Positions 57,108 through 64,000 of a stretch of DNA of 64,000 nucleotides are shown here, piece by piece. The DNA is from Gottfriedia solisilvae (GTDB taxonomy: Bacteria > Bacillota > Bacilli > Bacillales > Bacillaceae_G): the NCBI RefSeq assembly GCF_002128405.1, contig NZ_NETJ01000004.1, positions 1 to 64,000 on the forward strand, in the 5' to 3' direction. Position numbers and translations under genes: made by a program. Position 1 is the stretch's first letter, and every line of letters starts with the position of its first letter. Under the pieces are notes generated by a model. It searched no databases and was not told the origin of the DNA. It saw only the letters and a list, made by a program, of their open reading frames with translations.

Positions 57108-57262
57108 CTTAAAGCAATTAAAAAGTATTTTCAAGCAGTGTACTATTTTATTAAAAAAGTTTTATTGTCACGCTAAATTTTTTGCAAAAATAGAAATTAA
57201 TAAAGATACTATATATATAGGAAATAATAATTTCAACATTAACAATTCAAGTGAGGTAAAAT

Positions 57263-57507
57263 ATGTCAAAATTAACTAAACTCTCATCTGAACAACAAAA
57301 GTATGCAATTAATCACCTTCAAAGCTTTTTCTTAAACGAAAGAGATGAAGTACTTAGCGAGTTAAGCGCATTTTTGTAATTGACTTTATCACTACAAAGC
57401 TTGGTCCCTTGTATTTTAATAAAGGTATTGAAGAATCCCAAAGATTTATGTCAGAGCGTGTAGAAGACCTTTACGCATTATTGTTAAAAGAAGATCTTGA
57501 ATCGTAA
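57263..57507 (+). pseudogene. DUF2164 family protein gene with frameshift
   Basis: The ATG (GAGG SD at 57253) opens MSKLTKLSSEQQKYAINHL and continues to ELSAFL then TAA. The next frame continues IDFITTKLGPLYFNKGI and ends KEDLES with a stop, together a DUF2164-type small protein of about 81 residues. One missing T in the T5 run at 57371-57375 restores the frame. It is either a recent pseudogene, a programmed slip, or a base error. Confidence 0.75.
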
Positions 57508-57690
57508 TATTCTCTTAAAACAATTTTTTAATCATATTCAATTTAGCTTATTCAATACTAATATAGTTGTTCGAGTTAAATTGGGTGATACGCACTTAAA
57601 AATTACTCATATATTTAATAAAATTCGCACTCTTTCATTATTAACTAAAAACCAATTTTTCATAAAACAATTTTATATGTTATTAAATGT

Positions 57691-57718
57691 AAAAGAACCT
57701 TATTTAGAAGGTTCTTTT
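57691..57718. terminator. Terminator of the DUF3298 gene
   Basis: AAAAGAACCTT-attta-GAAGGTTCTTTT, symmetrical with A and T tracts. It may also serve the DUF2164 remnant. Confidence 0.85.
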
Positions 57719-57736
57719 GCATTCACATATCTAATT

Positions 57737-58462
57737 TTACTGTTGGAATATATTATAAGGTACAACGATTTCCGGCATACCCGCCGCATATGCAGCTACT
57801 TCATATTCACTAAAAATTAATTTAATGCCTTCCTGATCAAATACCCATAATCTATTTTTATCATTTAGAGATATTTCATTTGGTGACTTAATTAAAACAT
57901 ATCCACTATATTTATTTTGTAATTGTTGATAAGTATAATCTTGTATAGCTTTTTCCTTTCCTTTTATTAGGCTTGATAACCGAATGAGATCACCTGTTTT
58001 TAAATCAAAATTAAAGACTGTCCCAGTTGTCATCCCATGTGCGCCGCCAGTATAAACATATTCATAATAGACAACACTTAATTTTCCAGCATCATTAAAA
58101 GGAACCTTATAAGTAAATACGTACTCATAAGGTCTCCATGGACCTTGACTTGAAGTCCATTTTGCCTTCGCTTCTTTTTCGTCTGCAAGTAATTTTAATC
58201 TATGTTGATTAGCTACTTTCGCACCTTTTTGTAAAGTTGTATTTATTTTATGCTCGGCTTTTTTGCTACTCAATCCTTTTACTTGTGGATATTTAATTGG
58301 TGTATTTCTCAATTTCACTTCATACACTTGCGCTTTTTGTACAGTAGCAGGCGACAATTGTACTAGTTTACTGTTTTGTTTGACCGCTGCTTGTGAATAA
58401 GTCGGTATCACAATAGAGCTTGTCATGATACAAGTAATTAAAAATCCAATAACTTTTTTCAT
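57737..58462 (-). CDS. Secreted DUF4163/DUF3298 protein
   Basis: 241-aa exported protein (signal peptide 1-26, cut after SQAA). The N-terminal DUF4163-like region is followed by a DUF3298 domain with YYEYVYTGGAHGMTTGTVFNFDLKTGDLI. This pair also occurs in RsiV anti-sigma factors and PdaC deacetylase. Here no membrane anchor or catalytic deacetylase domain follows. The role is unknown, possibly wall-associated ligand binding. Confidence 0.82.
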   Translation of the reverse strand: MKKVIGFLITCIMTSSIVIPTYSQAAVKQNSKLVQLSPATVQKAQVYEVKLRNTPIKYPQVKGLSSKKAEHKINTTLQKGAKVANQHRLKLLADEKEAKAKWTSSQGPWRPYEYVFTYKVPFNDAGKLSVVYYEYVYTGGAHGMTTGTVFNFDLKTGDLIRLSSLIKGKEKAIQDYTYQQLQNKYSGYVLIKSPNEISLNDKNRLWVFDQEGIKLIFSEYEVAAYAAGMPEIVVPYNIFQQ

Positions 58463-58573
58463 CTTTGCTCCTCCTTAAACCAAATATTACCTTTAGTATG
58501 AGAAATTACGGATAGATTTATTACCTTCACAAATATCCGATTCTAGATTCCCTTCTATTAAACTCATAAAAAA

Positions 58574-58600
58574 ATGCAGATCCTTATACAAGGATCTGCA
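58574..58600 (-). terminator. Leftward terminator in a divergent intergenic region
   Basis: TGCAGATCCTT-gtat-AAGGATCTGCA followed by TTTTTTT on the minus strand. No minus-strand gene lies immediately to its right, so it may stop antisense transcription from the dehydrogenase gene or be a relic. Confidence 0.7.
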
Positions 58601-58751
58601 CTTGTTTATATATTTAATAACTGCTTGATTTATCCTTTATTGATATTCGACAAATTCCTTCTAAGTGCATTCAAATTTAATAATTACAATCAAATCATTT
58701 ATAATAAAAAGATGCATAATAGAAGATTTTATTCAGAAAGTGGGATATAAA

Positions 58752-59723
58752 GTGGCCAATATTTTTGTAGCAGGCAAAATACCTGAAAAAGCAGAAGAAA
58801 TCTTAAAAGGAAACGACATAACTATTTTCACTGGTGAAGGACTAATCACTGAAGACGAGCTTTGCGAAAGTGTAAAAAATGCTGATGCAATTCTAAGTTT
58901 ACTATCTACCCCAATTACAAAGAATGTAATCGATGCCGCGAAAAATGTGAAGATTATTGCTAATTATGGAGCTGGATTTAACAATATTGATGTTGAGTAT
59001 GCTACTAGCAAAGGAATTCACGTAACAAATACTCCATTTGTTTCTACAGATGCAACTGCAGAATTAACGCTTGCTATCCTATTAGCAGTTTCGAGAAGAG
59101 TAGTAGAAGGCGATGAGTTATGCCGTACGACTGGTTTTGATGGATGGGCACCATTATTCTTTAGAGGCACTGAAGTTTCAGGGAAAACACTTGGAATCTT
59201 TGGCTTCGGTAACATTGGACAAGCAGTTGCAAAACGAGCAAATGCTTTTAATATGAAGGTATTATATACTCAACCTAGAAGGTTAAGCCCAGAGATTGAA
59301 CAACAATTTAACGCAACCTATGTTTCATTTGATGACTTACTAAAAGAATCTGATTTCATTTCACTTCACTCTCCATATAAGCCTGAACTGCACCATCTAT
59401 TTGGAGAAGAAGAATTTGCAAAAATGAAAAAAACTGCCTTCTTTATAAATCCAGCAAGAGGAACACTCGTAAATGAAGCAGAGTTAGTAAATGCTTTAAA
59501 AAATGGTGTGATTGCGGGCGCTGCGTTGGATGTTTTTGAATTTGAACCAACCATTACGGAAGAATTAAAAACATTATCGAATGTAGTTCTAACACCTCAT
59601 ATTGGAAATGCAACTTATGAAACGCGTGAAGCAATGTCTGAAGTAGCAGCTAAAAATATTATAGAAGTAATAAATGGACGAAATCCTATTTCTGCTGTAA
59701 ATGAAATATTTGTTAAAAACTAA
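58752..59723 (+). CDS. D-2-hydroxyacid dehydrogenase
   Basis: 323-aa NAD(P)-dependent D-isomer 2-hydroxyacid dehydrogenase. The Rossmann motif is LGIFGFGNIGQAV. The catalytic Arg lies in NPARGTLVNEAEL, the Glu in DVFEFEPTI and the His in LTPHIGNAT. The substrate could be glyoxylate, hydroxypyruvate or 2-ketoacids; the SerA regulatory domain is missing. I place the start at a GTG (MANIFVAG) where family homology begins. The longer frame adds 29 residues without family character. Confidence 0.87.
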   Translation: MANIFVAGKIPEKAEEILKGNDITIFTGEGLITEDELCESVKNADAILSLLSTPITKNVIDAAKNVKIIANYGAGFNNIDVEYATSKGIHVTNTPFVSTDATAELTLAILLAVSRRVVEGDELCRTTGFDGWAPLFFRGTEVSGKTLGIFGFGNIGQAVAKRANAFNMKVLYTQPRRLSPEIEQQFNATYVSFDDLLKESDFISLHSPYKPELHHLFGEEEFAKMKKTAFFINPARGTLVNEAELVNALKNGVIAGAALDVFEFEPTITEELKTLSNVVLTPHIGNATYETREAMSEVAAKNIIEVINGRNPISAVNEIFVKN

Positions 59724-59769
59724 TCTGTACAATTCCCAATTATTATTAATAAAGATATTTGCTAAAACA

Positions 59770-59804
59770 AAAAAACTCTTAGCTAAATTGCTAAGAGTTT
59801 TTCT
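59770..59804. terminator. Bidirectional terminator dehydrogenase / metQ
   Basis: AAAAACTCTTAGC-taaatt-GCTAAGAGTTTTT. Confidence 0.92.
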
Positions 59805-59813
59805 TTTGATTAC

Positions 59814-60647
59814 TTATTCACTTACAGGTACTACAGCACCTTCATATTTTTCAATGATGAAATCTTGAATTTCTTTAGAGTGTAATACTTTTACTAATGC
59901 TTTGATCTCTTTTTTGTCTTTGTCACCTTCGCGTACTGCAATGATGTTTACATATGGAGATTCTTTACCTTCTAAAGCAATTGCATCCTTCATAGGATTT
60001 AAACCAGCATCAATTGCATAGTTAGTATTGATTAAAACAGCATCGCCTTCTTTGTTTTGATATACTTTTGGAAGTAAACCAGCTTCAACGTCAGCTTTGA
60101 ATTTTAAGTTTTTAGGGTTTTCAGCAATATCTTTAATTGTAGCAGTTGTTGGGTCTACGCCTTCAGCAATTTTAATTAAACCTTCTTGTTGTAACAGGCT
60201 TAACATACGACCGTGGTCCGCAACTGAACTACTCATGATAATTGTTGCACCTTTTGGTAGATCATCTAAGCTTTTATATTTTTGAGAGTAAACACCGATT
60301 GGTTCAATATGAATTCCACCAGCATTTTCAAATTTATATCCATTTTCTTTCATTTGTGATTCTAAGTAAGGAATGTGTTGGAAATAGTTAGCATCTAATT
60401 CTTTTGATTCTAAAGCTTTATTCGGTAAAACATAATCTTGGAATTTAACGATTTTTAAATCAATACCTTCTTTTTTCAGTAAAGGTTTTGCTTCTTCTAA
60501 GATTACTGCGTGAGGTACGTTTGAAGCACCTACTACTAATTCTTTATTTCCTTTTCCACCAGCTTCGTTTTCTCCATTACCACATGCAGCTAACGATAAA
60601 GCTAATACGCCTGCTCCTAATAAACCTGTAATCTTTTTGAAATTCAT
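59814..60647 (-). CDS. metQ: Methionine ABC transporter substrate-binding lipoprotein
   Basis: 277-aa NLPA/MetQ lipoprotein (lipobox LAAC) that captures methionine outside the membrane. Characteristic segments are GASNVPHAVILEEAKPLLKK, DANYFQHIPYLESQM and LINTNYAIDAGLNP. It is the last gene of the SAM-riboswitch-controlled metNIQ operon. Confidence 0.95.
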   Translation of the reverse strand: MNFKKITGLLGAGVLALSLAACGNGENEAGGKGNKELVVGASNVPHAVILEEAKPLLKKEGIDLKIVKFQDYVLPNKALESKELDANYFQHIPYLESQMKENGYKFENAGGIHIEPIGVYSQKYKSLDDLPKGATIIMSSSVADHGRMLSLLQQEGLIKIAEGVDPTTATIKDIAENPKNLKFKADVEAGLLPKVYQNKEGDAVLINTNYAIDAGLNPMKDAIALEGKESPYVNIIAVREGDKDKKEIKALVKVLHSKEIQDFIIEKYEGAVVPVSE

Positions 60648-60671
60648 GTTCTTTTTCCTCCCTAATTTGAA

Positions 60672-61340
60672 TTAAGCTCTTTTATCTATTTTTGTTGTTA
60701 TTAAATCTCCAATAAATTGAAGTATAAATACAATGATTAAGATGATGACCGTTGCCACTAAAGTTACTTCATTATTTGATCTTTGGTAACCTTCCATAAA
60801 TGCTAAGTTACCAAGTCCACCGCCACCTACAACCCCAGCCATTGCCGTATAACCAACAATTGCAATTGTTGTAACAGTTAGGCCTGAGATAATAGCAGGT
60901 AACGCTTCTGGAATAAGAACTTTTAAAATAATTGTTAAAGTGCTTGCTCCCATTGCTCTTGCTGCTTCGATTACACCCTTATCAATTTCACGTAATCCGA
61001 TTTCAACCATTCTTGCATAAAATGGTGCAGCTCCAATAATTAAAGCAGGTAATGCAGCTTTCGCACCAAGCATTGAACCCAGAATAAACATTGTAAACGG
61101 AATTAATAAAATGATTAAAATAATAAACGGTATTGATCTGAATATATTTACAAATCCAGCTAAAATCATGTTGATCAATTTGTTTTCTAACAGCTGGTCT
61201 TTACTTGTTAAGAATAATAGCAAACCAATAATTAACCCTAAAATAAAAGTAGCTAATGCTGCTATTACTGTCATAAATAATGTTTCTTGTGTTGCTAAGA
61301 TCATTGTTTCCCAATCAACATTCGGAAAAAGTTGTGTCAT
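60672..61340 (-). CDS. metI: Methionine ABC transporter permease
   Basis: 222-aa inner-membrane permease with about five helices and the EAA loop MVEIGLREIDKGVIEAARAMGAS. The MetI-type N-terminus (WETMILATQETLFMT) is present. It lies 1 nt after metN and 24 bp before metQ. It is called metP in B. subtilis. Confidence 0.95.
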   Translation of the reverse strand: MTQLFPNVDWETMILATQETLFMTVIAALATFILGLIIGLLLFLTSKDQLLENKLINMILAGFVNIFRSIPFIILIILLIPFTMFILGSMLGAKAALPALIIGAAPFYARMVEIGLREIDKGVIEAARAMGASTLTIILKVLIPEALPAIISGLTVTTIAIVGYTAMAGVVGGGGLGNLAFMEGYQRSNNEVTLVATVIILIIVFILQFIGDLITTKIDKRA

Positions 61341-61341
61341 A

Positions 61342-62355
61342 TTACGCTACCTCCACTTCAACTTGCTTTGATTCTAAGTAAGAAATTGCCTCTTTGATGT
61401 TATTTAAATCTCCTACAAGTTGAATAGTTAGTGTTCCGTAAGACCCTTCAGCGGTTTGAACAATTTTTCCTTGCAAAATATTGATTTCAATATCAAAGTG
61501 CTTTACTACTTCAGATATATGGGGTTGATTAGCTTGTCCATTTTTAAATGTTAGCCTATAAGTTTTATCATTCCCATTGCTTTCTATAATTACTTGTTGA
61601 TTAAGTTCCTCGTCTGTTCCTCTAACCTGCTTTACGAATTTCTTCGTAATTTCTTGTTGTGGATGAGTAAACACATCTACTACATGTCCTTCTTCAACGA
61701 CTCTTCCATTTTCCATTACAGCTACTCTCTGACAAACTTTTTGAATAACATGCATTTCATGTGTAATCATAACGATTGTAATCCCTAGTTGTTTATTAAT
61801 ACTTGTTAGTAGTGAAAGTATTGAATCAGTTGTTTCAGGATCTAAAGCAGAAGTAGCTTCATCACATAATAATACATCTGGATTATTTGCTAATGCTCTA
61901 GCAATCCCAACACGCTGTTTTTGACCACCACTTAGTTCTGAAGGATATGCATTTTCTCTTCCTTCAAGCCCTACAAGCTTGATTAATTCTTTTGCACGCT
62001 CTACACGTTCCTTTTTTGAAACATTAGCAATTTCAAGTGGGAAAAGTATATTGTCTAAAACTGTTCTAGACCATAATAAGTTAAAGTGTTGGAATATCAT
62101 CCCGATTTTCTGTCTTGATTTTCGAAGCTCTGCTGATGAACACTTTGTGATTGATTTCCCATTAACGATAACGTCACCATCTGTTGGAATTTCAAGCCCG
62201 TTTAGCATTCGTAATAACGTACTTTTCCCAGCACCGCTATATCCGATCATGCCAAAGATTTCGCCTGCTTCAATTGTTAGTGAAACATCCTTTACCGCGG
62301 TTACAGTGCCCTTTTTACTCCTATATATCTTACTTACATTATTTATTTGAATCAT
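61342..62355 (-). CDS. metN: Methionine ABC transporter ATP-binding protein
   Basis: 337-aa ABC ATPase. Walker A is GYSGAGKSTL, the signature LSGGQKQRVGIARAL and Walker B VLLCDEATSALD. The C-terminal NIL/ACT-like domain (about 265-337) senses methionine and is characteristic of MetN. First gene of the operon, downstream of the SAM-I riboswitch. Confidence 0.96.
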   Translation of the reverse strand: MIQINNVSKIYRSKKGTVTAVKDVSLTIEAGEIFGMIGYSGAGKSTLLRMLNGLEIPTDGDVIVNGKSITKCSSAELRKSRQKIGMIFQHFNLLWSRTVLDNILFPLEIANVSKKERVERAKELIKLVGLEGRENAYPSELSGGQKQRVGIARALANNPDVLLCDEATSALDPETTDSILSLLTSINKQLGITIVMITHEMHVIQKVCQRVAVMENGRVVEEGHVVDVFTHPQQEITKKFVKQVRGTDEELNQQVIIESNGNDKTYRLTFKNGQANQPHISEVVKHFDIEINILQGKIVQTAEGSYGTLTIQLVGDLNNIKEAISYLESKQVEVEVA

Positions 62356-62431
62356 TCATGATTTCTCCTCTCAAACATTCTAACAACTCTCTTTTCAATT
62401 TTTTGTAAGAAATAACTTTTTTAGTCTTAAA

Positions 62432-62605
62432 AAACAAAAAAACCTTTCTACTCACATGAGCAGAAAGGTTTAACATAAAAAGTAATCCTTTCTCTCATCT
62501 CTCAAAGCAATTGCTTTGCAGGAATTAGCACCATTTCAATGACAAGCATTGACGGTTGCTGGGTTTCACAGGGCTCAGTCCCTCCACCTCTCTCGATAAG
62601 AGTTA
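62432..62605 (-). ncRNA. SAM-I (S-box) riboswitch with intrinsic terminator
   Basis: The minus strand shows the S-box core: CTCTTATCGAGAGAGGTGGA, GGGACTGAGCCCTGTGAAAC, CCAGCAACC and GATGAGAG. It is followed by a terminator stem AACCTTTCT...AGAAAGGTT with seven T. High S-adenosylmethionine would stabilise the aptamer, favour the terminator and shut off metNIQ. Confidence 0.95.
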
Positions 62606-62640
62606 ACGTATCAAATATTCGGTTGTTTAATGTAATTTTC

Positions 62641-62669
62641 ATTCTACAAACTTAGACATAAGTTGTCAA
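62641..62669 (-). promoter_or_regulatory. Promoter of the metNIQ riboswitch transcript
   Basis: TTGACA (62669-62664) and TAGAAT (62646-62641) with 17-bp spacing on the minus strand, about 30 bp before the aptamer. The -35 overlaps the stop codon of the upstream hypothetical gene. Confidence 0.85.
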
Positions 62670-63028
62670 CAATTTTCTAAAAGTTTTTTCTCATTCTCCA
62701 CACTCGTGTATTGAAAAATTGTTTCAATGAGTAATAATAATCGATAATTCCCCTCATAAGAAGCGTCATTTAACTTTAATAATAGACCTAAGCGTTCCCT
62801 ACCTAAATTTAACGATTTCCAACCATCTTTCGTTAAATTAATTCTTAACTGTGGAATAGCTCGATCTAATATTTCAATAAATGGAGCTTTCTTGCTGAAT
62901 TTGATATATGATTTCTCATTAAGACAATTTAGTTCGAAAATTCGATCCTCAATCGGTAAAATTATTTGTAAATATTCTTTATTAATAAATAAATTTCTAG
63001 CTTGTCCAACCCACTCCTTAATTTCCAT
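62666..63028 (-). CDS. Hypothetical protein (positional YusD-like)
   Basis: 120-aa predicted soluble protein without recognised domains. It is alternately charged and hydrophobic, with RIFELNCLNEKSYIKF and LGRERLGLLLKLNDASYEGNYRLLLLIETIF, suggesting an alpha/beta fold. It sits between metN and a yusE-like thioredoxin gene, where B. subtilis has yusD, but I do not recognise the sequence with confidence. ATG follows GGGAGAGGTGTTAACGAT. Confidence 0.6.
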   Translation of the reverse strand: MEIKEWVGQARNLFINKEYLQIILPIEDRIFELNCLNEKSYIKFSKKAPFIEILDRAIPQLRINLTKDGWKSLNLGRERLGLLLKLNDASYEGNYRLLLLIETIFQYTSVENEKKLLENC

Positions 63029-63226
63029 ATCGTTAACACCTCTCCCGAATTCTTTAAAACTATTTTCTCATAGATAGATGTTATGTTCTTTACTTTTCGC
63101 TCGACAATTACCATGGATAAACGCATGTCATTCTACAACTTTCACCTTATTTCCCAAGAAATATGTCAGAAGTTGGGTAATATTTATAAGTTCAGGCTCG
63201 AAACTTTGTTGCTATAAAAAAAAGAA

Positions 63227-63350
63227 TTCGTCGATTTCCACTCCAGGTTGCTCGCTTTCCGTGGGGCGTGCGGTGAGCCTCCTCGGCGCGCCTGCGGGGT
63301 CTCACCTGTCCCGCTACTCCCACAGGAGTCTCGCACCTTCCGTTCCAATC
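63227..63350. repeat. GC-rich interspersed repeat
   Basis: About 124 bp in an otherwise AT-rich region. It begins GTCGATTTCCACTCCAGGTT and ends GCACCTTCCGTTCCAATC. Internal inverted repeats pair GGTGAG with CTCACC and GTGGG with CCCAC. The wording is typical of repeats dispersed in Bacillus genomes; it is related to 38372-38482 through the GATTTCCACTCC block. Confidence 0.75.
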
Positions 63351-63402
63351 GTTATCTTTGCTTATAAATGAACTCTTTAAATACAAAATTTCTAAAAGAA
63401 TC

Positions 63403-63441
63403 AATAAAAATGGCAACTAATCAGTTAATTAGTTGCCATTT
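63403..63441 (-). terminator. Terminator of yusE-like gene
   Basis: AAATGGCAACTAAT-taactg-ATTAGTTGCCATTT followed by a T tract on the minus strand. Confidence 0.88.
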
Positions 63442-63495
63442 AGAATAATATGTTATTTGTATCTCCAAGAGAAGAGAACACTTTTCTCTATGCAT

Positions 63496-63819
63496 TCATC
63501 GTTTAATATACAGATTGTATTTTTTTAATAAGTCATGTAAGTACGGAACAGATTGGAAAGCGTATATTTTTTGTTTGATTTCTCCTTTATCGAAGATAAG
63601 TAAACAAGGTACACTTTCAATTTTCCAGTGCTGAGCTTCTTGTGTTAGATCATTAATATTTTGCTTAGATAATGGTAAGTTAGGCAGTATTTCATTAACG
63701 ATTTCTAACATTTTTGATGCTACTTGGCAAGTACCACACATAGCGGTATATATATATAAGATTGTTGTTTCTTTTGATTCTATACGTTGCATTAATTCAT
63801 TCTTTGTCCACTGGTGCAT
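63496..63819 (-). CDS. yusE: Thioredoxin-fold protein (YusE-like)
   Basis: 107-aa thioredoxin-like protein with redox motif CGTC in YTAMCGTCQVASKMLEI and the cis-Pro segment IESVPCLLIFDKG. It probably exchanges thiols in the cytoplasm. Position beside yusF and the met operon matches B. subtilis yusE. ATG follows AGAGGATTAATGAT. Confidence 0.85.
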   Translation of the reverse strand: MHQWTKNELMQRIESKETTILYIYTAMCGTCQVASKMLEIVNEILPNLPLSKQNINDLTQEAQHWKIESVPCLLIFDKGEIKQKIYAFQSVPYLHDLLKKYNLYIKR

Positions 63820-63832
63820 ATCATTAATCCTC

Positions 63833-64000
63833 TTAAATTGTTCTTAAATAGTCTGTAAAAACGGAAATATCCGCTCCTAATAATACACTTGCTAAATGTT
63901 GACTTGGGGCTGTTGCAACTTCACGATAGCTTCTGTCGATATACAAATGCTCCGCTTGAGGAAATTCTCTTTTTAATAATCTTCTCAGTTTTTCTCCAGC
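63833..64000 (-). CDS. yusF: TOPRIM-domain protein YusF-like, C-terminal part (5' end outside the window)
   Basis: The last 55 codons of a frame entering from the right edge read AGEKLRRLLKREFPQAEHLYI, RSYREVATAPSQHLASVLL and end in DYLRTI, typical of the C-terminal half of the small TOPRIM protein YusF. It ends 14 nt before yusE begins and is probably co-transcribed. Confidence 0.75.
   Translation of the reverse strand, partial: AGEKLRRLLKREFPQAEHLYIDRSYREVATAPSQHLASVLLGADISVFTDYLRTI

Larger units (their letters stand above)
63029..63495. other. 467-bp intergenic region with GC-rich repeat
   Basis: The left 190 bp are AT-rich with no feature I recognise. The GC-rich repeat lies at 63227-63350, and the right part contains the yusE terminator. 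Confidence 0.5.

Noticed and set aside
57497-57820. 107-aa plus-strand open frame
   Set aside because: AT-rich frame without an SD or family character. It overlaps the terminator and 3' end of the DUF3298 gene.
63078-63371. 97-aa plus-strand open frame
   Set aside because: It runs through the same repeat, has a biased composition and no supporting signal.
63192-63416. 74-aa minus-strand open frame with an Arg-rich stretch
   Set aside because: It is produced by the GC-rich repeat and has no SD or protein-like character.

Overview
This 64 kb window comes from a low-GC, endospore-forming Firmicute of the Bacillaceae. The evidence is gene content and gene order. A GerA/GerB/GerC germination operon, YutH, YutC, YunB and LytH mark a spore former. 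Most of the window follows blocks familiar from Bacillus subtilis (yug, kap-pbpD, yuf/yux, yui, yum, yut, yun, suf, met/yus), though not always in the same arrangement. The exact genus cannot be fixed by eye.

Layout. The left edge holds the 5' end of a 16S rRNA gene (minus strand) with two tandem promoters. Positions 0.4-6.2 kb carry an MgtC-like protein, a K+ channel (yugO), yugN, pgi, yuzA, yugI and an alpha/beta hydrolase. Positions 6.2-10.4 kb hold a sensory locus: a small membrane protein, a His-rich FixH/YtkA-like lipoprotein, a beta-propeller lipoprotein, and an OmpR-type response regulator with its histidine kinase. Positions 10.5-22 kb hold kapD, pbpD, several yuf/yux/yui genes, a NUDIX hydrolase, the redox flavoproteins yumB and yumC, an A-type Fe-S carrier, dapF and a DUF2225 protein. 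The ger operon lies at 22.3-26 kb. The yuz/yut/yun block (26-44 kb) includes SPFH/NfeD, NifU-like YutI, spore coat YutH, lipoyl synthase, lytH, an HD-GYP protein and a nucleotidase. Positions 44.1-51.8 kb are a genomic island (below). Then come sufCDSUB, a frameshifted DUF2164 gene, a DUF3298 secreted protein, a 2-hydroxyacid dehydrogenase, the SAM-riboswitch-controlled metNIQ operon, and yusE/yusF-like genes at the right edge.

The most notable structure is an island of about 7.6 kb between sufB and a DinB-family gene. It is bounded by 74-bp direct repeats (four mismatches, with a 33-bp exact core) that contain the last codons and terminator of sufB. A decayed tyrosine-recombinase gene abuts the repeat next to intact sufB. 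The cargo is a single-strand glycan operon: CDP-glucose synthase, UXS-like decarboxylase, UDP-sugar dehydrogenase, a tandem-duplicated glycosyltransferase-like protein, a second SDR enzyme and a CapF/WxcM-like cupin, plus a small P-loop kinase-like protein.

Other non-coding signals are: three copies of a roughly 125-bp imperfect palindromic element, each lying between two copies of its own locus-specific terminator hairpin; a cluster of five DnaA-box-like sites between a DUF3055 gene and yutD; a structured repeat with a 51-bp exact direct duplication; a 27-bp tandem repeat upstream of yumB; and two GC-richer interspersed repeats related to each other. Start codons were chosen mainly from Shine-Dalgarno spacing and are noted where they differ from the longest open frame. 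All family calls were made by eye without searches.
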